From Cycas panzhihuaensis (lineage: Eukaryota > Cycadophyta), in NCBI GenBank assembly GCA_023213395.1, contig CM041465.1:49049741-49113740 (forward strand): 64,000 nt of DNA. The letters run 5' to 3'. The notes under the pieces were generated by a model that did not search any database, was not told the DNA's origin, and was given only the letters and a program-made list of their open reading frames with translations. Below are positions 47,860-61,039 of this stretch, one piece after another. Both the position numbers and the translations under genes were made by a program. Within the stretch, counting starts at the first letter, position 1; each line of letters starts with the position of its first letter.

Positions 47860-49413
47860 TGGGTTGCCTCCCCTTCCCTGACCTCGTCCTCTGAATGCTT
47901 TTCCCCTGGGATTGTAGAAACAATCCTTAGTAGTATGTGTGTCAACATCACATATATCGCACCATTTCTCTTGTTTGTGTAATGCACTGTTTTTTAAATT
48001 TAAATCACATTCCCTGGTGGTATGTGAATTCTCTTCATAAATGTGGCACCACTTGGTTACTCTTCCGACGTGCTCTTTCTTTTTTGGTGTTTCCTCTTCT
48101 TGACGGTTATTTCTAATTTTTAACCCGGCTATCTCTTTTCTTAATGCCTCCAATTCTAATTCGTCTTTTGCTACCCCCACCTGGCAGAAGGGTCAGTTGT
48201 ACTAGTTTCGCTTCAGTTCTCTGATCTCATCCTGTAATCTTAGCAGTAAGGAGTCTTGTCCTCCCGCTTGTGCATCCATTTCCATTTCAAAATCTAAGGC
48301 TAGATCTTGAGCATTCTTAAATGATTTCAGTGGATGAGCATGCATCATGGCTTGTAACTTCTCATTTAACCCTCTTACAAAGTAATTTTTTATATTATGG
48401 TCTGTTATCGTCTCATTGATCATGCTAGCCGCAATAATTTTCATTCTGCTAATGTAAGTTAAGACAGATTCTCCCAGCCTCTGTTTGATTTCTCTTAACG
48501 CAATCTCCACTGCTTCATTACTACAAAATTTTTGAAATCTCTCTTCGAATGCTTTCTTAAGTTTCACCCATGGCTCATTCTTATTTGTTTCCTTATACCA
48601 TGCCAAGGGTACTCCTCTCAATGTATAAGAAAACCGTGCTTTAATTTCGTCTTCGTCTGTAATTCTTTTTACATCAATAAGATTCTGAAATAGATACACA
48701 TGCTCTGCTGCGTCTAAAGTATCATTAAAAATCAGTTTCCCAAAGTCTCTATAGTCATCCATTTTGGGAGATTGTAACTGTCCCACACCAAATGGTAAAT
48801 TTTCCTTTCTTCCCTCCTTCGGGGATGCGCTGGGAGTGCCTACTGCTGTAGTATCTTTCCCAAATAACGGATTCTTGAATGGAGTTTTGATGTGTATTGG
48901 TTCTACTACACCTGGAACTTGTATCGTCAATGGTGTTACCATAATATAAGATTGATCAGAACCCTTTTCTATCGAATCTTCGAAAAGCTATCTCGTTAGC
49001 TTATTCTCCCAATATGCCGAGGGACCTTCCTCTGCCTTCTTATCACTGTCACCTAGGTCCTTCAGGCTGTCCTCCAGTAGTATACTTCCCTCTGTTAAAG
49101 CTTCTTGACGTTTTTCATCCACTTTTGGTTTCCCTTCAATCTCTGGGCTAAACAAATCATCTCTGATTGGGGCTGGTGTCAATACCATGTGTTCACCATT
49201 AGTTTCCTCTTCCTAAGGTGTTTGGGCTCCACTTGCCTTAGATCCTTCAACAGACTATCCCTTAGTCTCATTATTTTGCAAACTCAACCTCCTCGCCCTT
49301 CTGAGTTTTGATTCTTTTGACCATCTTAGTGCGCTTTGTCTGCTGGTCTCCTTTTCCTTGGGTGAAGTATCCTTCTGGGGTTCCTTCGACCTTGAAGGCC
49401 TCTTAGGTGGCAT
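47860..49413 (-). pseudogene. Gypsy-6 gag, upstream half
   Basis: One frame from ATG 49413 to the Gypsy-7 insertion, broken only by a few TAG and one TGA. A basic start (MPPKRPSRSKEPQKD) is followed by an acidic linker. The capsid core (48202-48942) has VYLFQNLIDV, FSYTLRGVPLAWYKE, WVKLKKAFEERFQKF and LTYISRMKIIAASM. Next come two knuckles: CHIYEENSHTTREC (second Cys changed) and the perfect CDICDVDTHTTKDC at about 47915-47960. A Gly/Arg-rich RGRGQGRGG stretch follows and is cut by Gypsy-7 at 47860. It would assemble particles and bind RNA. Confidence 0.9.
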
Positions 49414-49554
49414 TGGAAGGTCCCCTAGCTACCGGTGGCTTAGTTACAACCTGCCATCATGACGGCAGCCAGGGTCCTCTACCCTTTACACATTCTTTTC
49501 CCTTGAAACTCCTAGGCCCTGTCCCTCCTTAACGGACATAGGCAATGAAACCAA

Positions 49555-50379
49555 TGCTGACTTAGGTTGTTCCCACTACACTTGTGGGAACAGTGCACTT
49601 GTTAAGGTTACATAGCGCTATAGTCTAGTTCAGGATACTGTCAACATGGTCATTCACATACATTCCACATATATTTCATAGAATGATACACAAAGATGCA
49701 ATCAATACATACTCAGTAAATCATCATCACAACACCAAGAATACACCATTTTCCACGTAACTCTTCCTTCTATTAAGTAATCAAGTTAATTTACACAGAG
49801 GCTGGAATGCATTCCTGAGCATTCCAGTAGCATACAGTCCTTTTGTTACATATGTGTACCTAGATGGTACTTATTATAAAATGATGCTCCAAATGGCTAT
49901 CATACGTATTGTCTCCTGTACCTTTACGTACCTGTGATAATGAACTCTCATCCTAACTTGGTGAATCATGCGTACTTCCTTAAGTACTCATGTTAGTACC
50001 TTTTAGCTAAAGGGTTATGACTACCTGTTATAATCGTACCCCTTCAGTCATGCGTACCTTTTCATTAATCACTTGTTAAGCACTTAATTAATTCATCCTT
50101 TGTGTCCATACGTCCGTCTGTACGTCTGGCACCTCAACAGGTCTTCACTGGTCCCTTTGAGTCATGCATACCACTTCTGCTTGGTTCCATTCATTGTTGG
50201 TACGTGTCATCATCATACGTGCAGATTCTAGGTATGCACCAGTCATACGTACCCAGAATGCTAGTTTTTCTGTCGTTTTGCCTCGTGCATACCTCTATAT
50301 GGTCTATACCTGCATAACTCAAGTTATCTGACCTACCTCTGGTCCTCACACAACCATTGGATCACTTTTGACTCTAACA
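49555..50379 (-). repeat. Gypsy-6 5' LTR (825 bp)
   Basis: TGCTGACTTAGG to GACTCTAACA, followed by the TSD GCATT. The inner flank on the minus strand reads TTGGTTTCATTGCC, which should hold the primer-binding site; the tRNA was not identified. Confidence 0.93.
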
Positions 50380-50384
50380 GCATT

Positions 50385-50990
50385 ATCCCAAGCAAAAGGG
50401 TAGTGATGATGCTTACCATATATACACCTTTCACAAACACCATCTGAGCAGAAAACTAATGGCAATACTTCCACCATCTTTAACCTCTTTAGTAGTATGA
50501 TACTCATATAGTTAAGGTGTCCTAGGCTATTGTGCCAAAGTTTACTTGCATCATCAATGATGGTGATAAAGGTATAAGACTTCTTATAAGATTGAAATTT
50601 CTCAAACATCTAAAAGTTTTCTCTAACTTTTCTAGTAGTAATGACAGATAATTTTTTCTTTAGATTCTTAATCAAGCATCTATCATGGTATAGCTCCACC
50701 TTCATACCTAGTTTATAAATCTCTCAAGCTGAAAGAAGGTTCAACTGCATCTTGGGTATGTAATATACCCTGATAAACTTACCACCTATAATGGATACTT
50801 CGTTGATACCTTCCAGTAGGAATACACGAGTATCTCCAAGGATGACTTTTATACCACTATGATTTTCATTCATGGTATCAAAGTTGCACTTCTAGTAAGA
50901 GATATGCTTTTGTGTTCTAGAGCCAAGAATCTAATAATCTCTTTGATCAGACTCAACTCATAAGATTTTTACTCAGATGTAGTGAACAAC
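50385..50990 (-). pseudogene. Copia-5 GAG-pre-integrase and protease-end remnant
   Basis: 50346-50609 contains LWHNSLGHLNYMSIILLKRL and VCERCIYGKHHHYPF, the HHCC pre-integrase domain of Copia. At higher coordinates 50700-50900 reads the VYYIPKMQLNLLSA-like protease/pre-integrase link. It is separated from its integrase by the 14.4-kb Gypsy-6 insertion. Confidence 0.85.
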
Positions 50991-51797
50991 AATGCTCTTC
51001 TGTTTATCATCCTAGCTTACTTTATGTTTATCACATCTTTTGAACTAATAAGTCTTCTCTCTATGACCATGCTTCTTGTAGTAATTACATTTTCTATTGA
51101 ATTTCTTATTTTTTTGTGAACTTTCTCTAGACTTATATGTGAACTTCTCCTCCTGAACGAGCTCTTTCCTTTGAGTCTTCATGGCTAAGGCTTTACTTAA
51201 TTTAGAACCTTCAAGCATACCATGATGTTTAAGCTTAGCATTCTCTACTAGAATAAGGTTTTTAAGACCATCAAAAGTTTCTACCTCCATTATCTTATCT
51301 CTATTATATATGGTTTGAAAAGTGGCAAAGGTAATTAGTAGCTTCAACGTGATTATCACAAATAATAGTGTATCATCAATTGAGTTCTACTTTCATTCTT
51401 TTAGCTTATTCTTTAAGTTTGTAATCTTATTCAGGTAGGAGCTAATGTTGTTCTCATCTTCTACACGTGAATTAAGTAACTCCAACATTAGAGCAAGATG
51501 TTTATTCACCTTCTTCTTCTCAAAAGCATCACACATTTTTATCCAAATCTCATTTGGTTCTTCAAGATTAGGAACCTAAGCTCTCTCATCTAGCGCTAGT
51601 GACAATTTCAATAATCCCATGGCTATAAATTTCTTCTCTTCGAGTCAGTCTCGGTCTTTATGATCCAAAGGAATTGTGTCCACATCTGCCTTAGTGATAC
51701 CCCATAGTTGATTCACTGTTAAAACAAACTCCATGTTAGCCTTTCACTTGCTGAAGTTGTTATCGTTGAAGATAACTTTGGGCATAATATGCTCCAT
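50990..51797 (-). pseudogene. Copia-5 gag remnant
   Basis: Gag starts near ATG 51797 (MEHIMPKVIFNDNNFSK, then TGA where Trp is expected). The C-terminal part at 51045-51359 has LVQEEKFTYKSRESSQKNKK and a knuckle CNYYKKHGHREKTY in which the second and last Cys are Tyr. These are TGT-to-TAT changes, the same class of decay seen in the stops. Confidence 0.82.
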
Positions 51798-53096
51798 GTC
51801 AAGAAATAGACTTCAACATGAGTCAAACGATACCAAATAATTGTCTAATAGACCTCTTGGATAAAAATATACTATTTTGGTCTCCTTTAGCTGAGGTACA
51901 CACTACAGGGGTACTCCAAACATTGATTATACATGCCTTAAGTAGCTTATCGACTATTCACCCCTCACAAATGACTTTGAAATACCCTTAAATGTACTTA
52001 AGAGACTCAAAATCAACCCTTAAGACACTTAATAATGTGCTTCAAGAACTAAGAAATCCTCCACACAGTAATAGTGCATGATCTCTAGGCAAAAACATAA
52101 TAATTATCCTTAATCAACACTCAAAATGAGTCAAGAATACACCATATATCTTCACTATGAAAATAAAATATGATATTAATAATAAAGAAGGGCCTTTTAT
52201 AAGGTTATATTAAAAGGAATATACCGAATGGTATATTCTAATAATTATGACTTTTTACAATGTCTCATGCCTCTTCACTAAACCCATGTGATTAAGTTAC
52301 ATGGTGTGATTCTTAGAGGCACAACTGCTACAATACATATTCAGCCTACACACATAAAACTGACCAACACATGGATCTATAACCATGTATAGACTTGGTA
52401 TGGCTGGTAAGAAATATGCACATATCCCAACCACATAGATACCAACCTAACCACATAGATAATAACCCTATCAACCTCTAATACCACAGTTGCAGGCTTA
52501 CTTGTTGTATATAGATAGTAAATGAAGTCTGCTCTCATGCAAAGATGATACTTTTTTAATGAATTACAATTGCTACTACTATATACTTAGTCCAACACTT
52601 AAATAAGGATAGAAAAACACCAGTACTTAGCTTTAATCAAGTCCAAAGTACAAAATAAGAGATTCGATAATAAAATAAACTTATTTTCATTAAAATTTAA
52701 AGTGATTTGGTTGAGAAAAGGATTGACTTATGTGCATACAACTATGGCTGGATTCAATATTATTTGATCTCCATTAGTACTTATTTCTACTGGCTCCAAC
52801 AATATGTTTATTCATTAACTAGTTTCAAATGACTCCCAACAAGCCACCTCTTTCCATATTCATGGCTTGCATGTCTAAATATTGACCACAACTAACCCTT
52901 ATTCTTCATTGATTAATGATTTTCACTGCTTCAACCACCATTGATCTATTGTACCTACTTCTGCATGTTGTTAGAGTTAATAGACCCTTAAGACTTCTCT
53001 TAGATTTGATAGCTTCACCCATCAACCAATGATCTCACCGCTCTACTCAACATTAGACTTGAACTGTGTAGGATCCTACATCTCTAAAACTAGGTT
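51798..53096 (-). other. Copia-5 leader
   Basis: About 1.3 kb between gag and the 5' LTR; no domain recognised and no clear tRNA-Met primer site next to the LTR. Confidence 0.55.
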
Positions 53097-53443
53097 TGAG
53101 AACATGAAATCATATATATATATTCCTATTTGTAGAATCTTTAACCATACATAGCAAGCAAACAAAAGATATACACAGAATATAGATGCATATGACACAA
53201 GATTTATGTGGAAAAACCCTTTCAAGAAAAAACCCACTATAAAAGATCCTTTAGATTACATTAATTACTTCATAATGATTTGATACATTGAATACACAAA
53301 GGCTTAAGGCTTTTATATTCTTCCAAGAGGTGTCACCTGATAAGGGTTGTGACCCTCTGAATTCTTCATATATTTTTGCTAATGACCATTAGTTAAACCA
53401 TATTAATATTAACTTGTGGCTTAACAAACAACTGCCATATTAA
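53097..53443 (-). repeat. Copia-5 5' LTR
   Basis: TGAGAACATGAAATCATATA to about TATTAA(C). Partner of 33015-33362 with many substitutions; the outer end is blurred. Confidence 0.8.
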
Positions 53444-53449
53444 CTATAA

Positions 53450-56400
53450 TGATATCATTGGATCACTCTTTGAATAAGCTAGAGATGACCCTCTCATGGT
53501 TGAATGAACTAGCTACATTAACAAAGAAACTAGTAATATCCAACTAATAATAAGATAAATAAAAATAGATATTATGTCTATCCCTTAATTAACAAGGCTA
53601 CCTATAATTAGTATTGACACATATACTCCATTATAAAAACCTAATTACATAGAGTAAATAGACAAACCCCAAATTTGCAACACTTGTGTGCACTTCATCG
53701 ACATCTTATGACCATTTACAAATGGAAGAATGGACAATTATTCCCTTTGCTTAAAGAAAATAGGATCATCACCCTATTTGTCGATCTCTCATGACAAATG
53801 ATAGAATATTATTTTGGATGGTTGGACTTTTCCTTAGGCTCCTATCATAATGACTTATTCAATGGTTATATTCAAGCTTAGGAAGTTTTAAAATTAAGAC
53901 CTCAATCTAACCTCATTTTTTAATTTTATTTGTTCACTCCCCCATATTTAATCTTTTTTTTTTCCCTTTTCTATTATCATCTACATTGCCCAAGCTATTA
54001 GTTGTAATATACATAGCATGTATTAATACTGTTTAAGGCATGCTTCTTTACTACTACTACTACTACTACTACTGCTGCTGCTACTACTACTACTACTAAT
54101 AATAATAATAATAATAGAATTGTAATAAAATCTAAAAACTTTATTATTTACTAAAAGTATACTACAACTAATCCACACGTATTGTAAAAGAAAACTAACA
54201 ATAATAAGGGATTCCATATATTAAGGCATCTATAAGCATGACTACCTATAAAGAGGAATGTATCCAATAAATATAATGCTTCCAAACTACACATGTCAAG
54301 TACATGAGCATACATATTTCTACAATGTCCCAAAAGTCCCCCAGAGTATATGGATAATAATTAGAGTGATGAAAGTCATTTTCTTCTAATAATAAAATCA
54401 TAAGATGAATCATTTAACTAAGATAACTATTGTATAGTTTTAAATACCATATGAGAATGTAAATATGAGAATTGCTAAGGTTGAATTTTGATAATTACAA
54501 AAATATTTATGAATAAGACTACCTACAATAAGACATAAGGCTAATAAGCATGATACTTCTAAAATGCCTCGATAATGAGTATACAAGCATGCCTTTCTTG
54601 ACCTTTTAGATAAGATCAAGTGTAGTATTTATTCTTATCATTTTATCAACTTAGGCCTCAAAAATGAATATTATCAAATACTGTTATCTTATGTAAATCT
54701 TCTGTAACTTTATAAAGTAGTATGTACTTTATATAATATAAATTAATATTATGTTATGTTTTAATTAGAAAGTGGTTGATTAAGTAGTTACCCAATTCAA
54801 CCTATTTAAATGTCCTATTTTTGCTCCTTAAAAATAGGGAGGAAATAATAAGATACGTAACTTATGTAACATGCATTTTGATTATATTATTTATTATTTT
54901 CTAAAGTGATTTTTTATCCCCCAAAATGGTTTTCCATCTATCCAAATCTAGTATCAATCTTATGTGCACTAATTATACTCTACTTTTACAATCCTAAATG
55001 TAATATATCAATCACATTCCATTATGCAACTTTGACATGATATCAAAGCTAACTAGTAGACATCTTGTTTCCCAGTTTCTGAGAATGGGATTTGGATGAT
55101 CAGTTAAGCATGGTAAGTATAGGTATATTTTCTACCTTTCTACCCTCTTTTCATTTGATATACATATATTGAGCTTATATGGTAGATATATACTTACTAT
55201 TTTTGCTTGATTGTTTGAGTTATGTCCCTCATTTTAGGCAATGATGAGTAAGACACATATCCATGTCCCTTATGTGCTGCACCAATGTTCTTAAGTTGGA
55301 AAAATGGTGCCTCCTTAGTCGCATGCAATCTATCTTCTCACTATTTTTCTTTATCTTTAGTCTATTTTCACTCAGTAGTGACAGATAAATGATCATAGGT
55401 CTTTTTTTTTTAGACCCATCAATCTATACAAAGGTAAAATGATGAAAAATATTCTCTGCTATCATACTGATTTGATTTTTATTTTTATTCCTCGTACTGC
55501 AAAGTATCTTGCGGTATCGTAGATATATTTATAGTACCACAAAAAAATTCACATCACAACTACCACTAACCTAGATTTAGGTTTAATGGTTATAGTCCAC
55601 CATTAATGAGCCAGATTTCTAACCTGACAGGTCATGTCGGCCCTAAGTTAGTTATACCTATGTTGGAGGGATAAATATGCCCCCCAAAGTCACTTTTCCT
55701 AGATTTTTCTTGATTTTGTCACCAAAAATCTTCTCAACCCATGGACTTACTACATGGTTTCTAATTAGTGGTTTCTCCCACATTGTGGGCAAGAAACTGC
55801 TAACTTCTCACCTTAGATTTTCTTATAAACCCCTCCCTTTTTAAAGGGAAGGGGGAAGACCATTTTTCAAGGGAGATGTTGGGTATATGCAACCAAACTT
55901 TAGTCTGAATCACTAGCTTTTGGGAGTTCTACTAGTCATCCATTACAAGGATTAAGGACACATATTCAACAAATCTTAGATAGGCCTTGAGGGAGATTTC
56001 TTGCTGCCATTAACCATCACTTCCCAACAAAGGGATCAATAATCCACTCCCTAACTTTTGATATAATCTTTCTTTTTCTTGTTTCATCTAGTTCATACCA
56101 TGTTGTGTGAATGCTTGATGATTTAATGCTAGATTGTGTCTTTGTTACTTCTTCCCATATTCCCACCTTTGATGGTGTCATTTATTGTCTGATATTACTT
56201 GGTTTTGCTTTCCATATTCCTAGTTTCCTTTGAACAGACTCACAAACTAGGGGGAGGTTTCCTAAGTACAACTTAGGAAACCAAACATAGAGGGGAACAA
56301 TGCCATTATGAGGCCCTCAACACCTCCTTTATCACTCTGATTAAATGTCTAGTAGTCCATGATTAGAATCCTCTTGCTTTATAGTTTATATGACATTTCC

Positions 56401-57311
56401 ATTACTCTTTATCAAGTAGCATATATATATGCATGTCATATATTCTTGGAGAAAAAGATAACTTGCAAGTAGGGAAAGAGAATAACATTTTCAAGGACTT
56501 GATTCAACAAATTTGTGTAAGGGAATTCGCCACCACTACCCATTGCAATTACACATAGAAAAGGTAAGTAGTAATCATGCTTATTTGTAGTTTCTTTTAA
56601 ATTTATCATTTCTATATTTTCCCTTTTTCGTCATAAGAGTATTCAACAAGTGAAAATGCCTCCATATTTCTCTTAGGGGTAGGTAAGTTAGCACCCTTTT
56701 CCATCTCTTCACCAAGCACGTGATGATCATAGGTGTCAAGTTTTCCTTTATCGAATATCTATCATCCCAGGTGCATGCCATTTCCTCTTTTACATTTTCT
56801 TTATAATACTTTCTTATATTAGCTTTCTCTTTTTAAACTCAAAAAATAAAAGGAAAGGAAATCAAAATAGAAAGAGTGAAAAGAGAAAAGGAAAAGAGAG
56901 AGAGACATATATTAGCTTGATTATCCCCTCTTTTCTTTCACTTTCCTTTCTCATATTTTTAATTCCCCTTCCCACCCTTCCCCTCCCCCCTACAAAAAAA
57001 AAAAGAAAAAAAGAAGCAACAAAAAAAAAGAAGAAGTTTTGCATCCCTTTCCCTTTTTTATTACTTTTCTTGCACTAGACTAATTCTTATGAATAAAAGA
57101 AAACCCCCTAAAAAAGAGGGAGAGAAATATATACGCATATAGCTTAGTCCTTGCATTCTACTTGCAAAATCCAAAGTGAAGGGAGGATTACATAGTTATG
57201 AGTCCCCAAATTTGTGGGGTAATAGTATCCTCTTAGGTAGAGTTATCCTTCTTGCATATATTACATAAAAAAAAAAAGCATATAGGTGCATGCATATACT
57301 ATATTTCATTT
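53450..57311. other. Non-coding interval between Copia-5 and Copia-2
   Basis: No gene recognised. It contains a TAC/TGC/TAA triplet microsatellite (54046-54117), a PBS-like ATGATATCAAAGCT at 55037-55050 that might mark the end of an old LTR, a short hairpin at 55767-55797, and purine/pyrimidine-rich tracts at 56820-57055. Confidence 0.5.
54046..54117. repeat. Triplet microsatellite (TAC)n-(TGC)n-(TAC)n-(TAA)n
   Basis: Uninterrupted trinucleotide units: about nine ACT/TAC, three TGC, five TAC, then six AAT/TAA. The poly-Ser reading on the minus strand is an artefact. Confidence 0.93.
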
Positions 57312-57760
57312 TGTAGAAAGAAGGGAACATGTATAATGTAATCACAGAATCATAAAATAAGCAAACACAGGTAACAAGATAACATTGCACATGTACACCA
57401 GTTTGATAGGTGGAAAACCCCTTCTGGGGAAGAAAAACCACCTCTTAAGTTCATAGTTTTATTAAGCAAAGTGAGAAACATGGAACCAAACACATAAACC
57501 ACTTAACACCTAAACCAACCTTGTAAAAAGCATTTAGACAGCCCTCCTAGATTCTCAGAACCATCTCCTTGAATTTAGGAGATGAATTCATACAAAGAAA
57601 GGTTTGTTGAAATGCAGTTCTGCATTTCAACCACCTTTCACATAAGATAAATTAATAAACATTAAAGTTTAAACATTATGATAACTTAAATGCACATTTA
57701 GACATGTGACTTAAATATAAACTTTAAAAAGAATATAAAGATTCCATTAACATTCGAACA
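57312..57760 (-). repeat. Copia-2 3' LTR (449 bp)
   Basis: TGTAGAAAGAAGGGAACATG to CATTCGAACA; alignable with the Copia-1 5' LTR over most of its length, including the CCCC/GGGG module near 57417-57432. Confidence 0.88.
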
Positions 57761-57775
57761 TCCCCCTTTAATGTA
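57761..57775 (-). promoter_or_regulatory. Copia-2 polypurine tract
   Basis: Minus strand TTAAAGGGGGA directly before the LTR start TGTTCGAATG; primes plus-strand DNA synthesis. Confidence 0.85.
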
Positions 57776-57779
57776 AACT

Positions 57780-59290
57780 CAGGTCAGAGAAAAGAAGGTC
57801 TTCATCACGGTGATCCCCCTTTGATGGAGAATTCTTTTATCTACAACAGATCTCTGAGATTTAGAAACTTTACTTTAGTTAAAGACTTCATAAGAATGTC
57901 AACAATCTGTAGATCTGTTAGATAATAAGACAAAGAAACAAGATTATCAGTAATTAAATTACAAATAAAATGCTGATGTAATTCAATATGTTTAGTCCTA
58001 GAATGTGAAATTGGATTTGTAGCTATAGCAATTGCACCTTAATTATCAACTTTAAGTTCAATGGAAGAGTTTAGACACAGACCAATTTCATTTAGTAAAG
58101 ATTTGAGCCAAAGTGCTTCTTTACCAGCTTCAATAAGTGCACGATATTCTACTTCAGTTGTGGATAAAGTAAGTACCTACATTTTCTTACTAAACTAAGT
58201 AATAGGTGAGAAATCTATAAAAAATACAAAACCTGAAGTAGATTTATGATCATTTATATCACCTGCCTAATCGGAATCAATATATCCAGTTAAAGTTAGA
58301 GGTTTATTACAAAAATTATAAGTTAAACCATAAAACACAATATGTTTTAGATAACGTAAGATACATTTAGCTGCTTTCTAATGAGATTCAAATAGTTGTT
58401 GCATATAACAGGAATATAAAGCGATAGCATAGGAAATGTCAGGGCGGGTATGAGTTAGATAGATAAGACTACCAATTAGTTATCTATATAGTATAGGATC
58501 AAATAAAGGTGATGGATAATTAGTAGATAGTTTGACTCTTGATTGTAATAAATTAGATACGGGTTTAGCATTTTCCATGTTAAACTGCTAAATTAAGTCT
58601 AGAATATACTTAGGTTGAGATATAGTTATATTTGAGTGATGTTGATAAACTTGTAGACCAAGAAAGTAATGTAATAGACCTAAATCGGTCATTTCAAATT
58701 TGTTCATTAAAGTAGATTTTAAATGATGAATATTATGAGTTGATGATCCAGCAATGATAATGTCATCAACATAGAGGATTAGAATAGTAAGATTTTCATT
58801 TTCACGTTTAAAATAAAGATTTGGATCACTAATACATCTAGTGTATCCAATGTGAATTAAATAATGGTCAACTTTGGTATACTAAGCTCGAGGAGCTTGT
58901 TTTAAACCATAAATAGATTTCTTAAGTTTACAAACTAAATTAGGATTTTCAATAAATCTAGGTGGCTGGGACATATAGATCTCTTCTTTGAGATTATCAT
59001 TCAAGAAAGCACTCTTAACATCCATTTGGTAGATTTTCCAACCAAATTTGGCTGCTAGAGCAATAATTATTTTGAAAAGGTTTTATTATAATCGATATCA
59101 TCTATTTGCAAAAAACCTTTTGCAACAAGGTGAACTTTATATTTTTCAACTATGCCTGTTGAGTTATATTTTATCCTATAGACCCATTTACAATCAACTA
59201 CATTTTTCCTAGGTGGGAGAGGAACAAGATCCCAAGTTGAATTTTTAATTAAAGCATCAAATTCAGTCTGCATAGCGTCCTACCATACAA
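57780..59290 (-). pseudogene. Copia-2 reverse transcriptase and RNase H
   Basis: RNase H at 57880-58320 on the minus strand includes STTEVEYRALIEAGKEALWL and VDNQGAIAIATNPISHSRTK followed by HIELHQHFI. RT at 58340-59290 has an intact YVDD box (58762-58773, context LILYVDDIIIA) and the N-terminal WDLVPLPPRKNVVDCKWVYR with IKYNSTG (59067-59273). Copia-1 lacks this RNase H, so Copia-2 shows the ancestral state. Stops are scattered at Trp and Gln positions. Confidence 0.88.
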
Positions 59291-59759
59291 GATTGTTGTT
59301 AGCTTGTTTAAATATTCTAGGATCATTATTATCCATTATTATTGCCATTAAGGCAAAATTAGCATGTAGTTTTTGGGCACGTATGCATCTGATATCAGTA
59401 GGATTACCTACATTAAATCTAGCATCAGCAAGCATTTTCATTGCCCAAACAGGTAGCTTGTAAGTAACTATTTTTAAAGATGCAGATTGATTTGATGAAC
59501 TAGCTTGAAGGGAAGGATCTATATCAGTAGGTTCGGATAGAGTCCAATTTTAGACTTGAGTTGATAAGGATTCTATAACTTCCGGATCAGCTTGTTTGTT
59601 AGATGGGTCAACCAAATAGGTATTGGTTAACAAACTTTTAACAGGAAGTTCTACATAAGTAGATGTCGAAGAAGATCATTCTTCATCAAATATTATGTCA
59701 CGCAAAATAAAAATTTGATGCGTGACTGGATCTAAGAGTCTATAAGCTTTACTCTCTTC

Positions 59760-60680
59760 ATTGTATCTAATGAATATGTATTTTTAACTTTTTGGGTCTA
59801 ATTTTTTGTGTTTCTCGTGAGGGATGTGTCCCCATGAAATACTGCCAAAGATTCGTAAATGGTTGACAGATGGTTTTCTTCCAAACCATTTTTATTCTGG
59901 AGTAACATTCTATAGACATTTACTAGGTAAACAATTTAATAAATAGTTAGAGCAATTAATTGCTTCTGCCCATAATTTTAGATCTAGAATCTTTGCATGT
60001 AACATACAACGAGTCATCTCAACAAGAGTATGGTTTTTATGTTTAATAATACCATTTTGTTGAGTTGTATATGCAATGGAATGTTGGAATCAAATTCCAT
60101 GTGATTTGCAGAAAGAAGTGAATTTTCCACTTAAATATTCCTTAACATTATTAGATCGAAATATTTTGATTTTTGAATTTGATTGATTTTCAACTAACGT
60201 TTTCTATTCAACGAAAATGTCAAATACTTGACTACGTATTTTGAGCATATAAACTCAATATTTTCTTAAATAATCATCTATAAGTGTAACAAAATAACGA
60301 GAACCTGAGTATGATATTACATGAAAGAGTCCACATATGTCAGAGTGAATAAGTTCAAGTGGAACTGTTGCTCTGAATTGAGTTTTATGTGGAAATGGAT
60401 CTATGTGTTGTTTACTTATCACACAGGCTTTACAAACACCATAAACAGTATTCAATGGTGGTAGACCATGAACCATTTCATGCTTCTTTAAATATTGTAA
60501 TTTGCCATAACTTGTATGGCCAAATCATGCATGTCAAAGTTTGCTGACTGAGTCAAATTTAACAATAAAGGCACTAAAAGATTTTGATTTGTTATTTTGT
60601 AGACTTGTTAGACTATAGAGACCTATGTTATGATCAACAGATCCTGAGGCAATACATCTGCATTTATTTAATGGTTCCTT
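59760..60680 (-). pseudogene. Copia-2 integrase and GAG-pre-integrase remnant
   Basis: 60255-60476 reads MVHGLPPLNTVYGVCKACVI, SKQHIDPFPHKT and LELIHSDICGLFHVISYSGS with RYFVTLIDDYLRKY: the end of the pre-integrase domain and the start of the integrase core with catalytic DIC. The 3' part (59810-60000) encodes ILDLKLWAEAINCSNYL and PSVNHLRIFGSI. It parallels 3840-4680 of Copia-1. Confidence 0.85.
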
Positions 60681-61039
60681 AATGATAAATTTATTTTTCC
60701 AGAATTTGACGACAAGGTCTTTCTCGTAGATTTGATAGACACGGAGTAGGTTTAGTAATAAACCGAGTACGTAAAAGACGTCCTTGATTGAACCATCTTT
60801 TAACTAAACATCACCCGATCCTTTGACTTTCAGTTGGGTTCCACTTCCGAAAGAAATCTCTTCTTCAGAGTTTATTTCAGATTGATAAGTGGTTAAATTT
60901 TTCTGGTGTCCAGTCATGTGATGGGATGCACCAGAGTTAAGGATCCACTGTGGTGGTTGATTTGTAGGAGCAACAAACACAGAAGTTGTTGCTGCTAAAG
61001 AACAATTATGAGTTTATCGATTTTGGGGTTGTGATTGAG

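Larger units (their letters stand above)
36001..50379 (-). mobile_element. Gypsy-6: Ty3/Gypsy element nested in Copia-5
   Basis: LTRs at 36001-36826 and 49555-50379 with a perfect TSD GCATT (35996-36000 and 50380-50384). Minus-strand order is gag, CCHC knuckles, protease, RT, RNase H, integrase, then an accessory ORF and the 3' LTR. RT before integrase identifies Gypsy. No chromodomain was seen after integrase. Without the nested Gypsy-7 it is about 10.6 kb. Coding frames are interrupted mostly by TAG. Confidence 0.93.
33015..53443 (-). mobile_element. Copia-5: outer Copia element of a three-level nest
   Basis: LTR copies at 33015-33362 and 53097 to about 53443 bracket a minus-strand Copia gag-pol that is split at 36000/50380 by Gypsy-6. 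The polypurine tract (minus strand, ATTAAGGAGGGA) adjoins the low LTR. A TSD is imperfect: CTATT at 33010 and CTATA at 53444. The LTRs are strongly diverged, in line with this being the oldest element of the nest. Without the insertion it is about 6 kb. Confidence 0.88.

Noticed and set aside
33015-53443. Single very large 20-kb retrotransposon
   Set aside because: Internal LTR pairs with their own TSDs (GCATT and TGGGT) show three separate nested insertions.
54023-54217. Poly-Ser frame
   Set aside because: It is the translation of a TAC/TGC/TAA triplet microsatellite.
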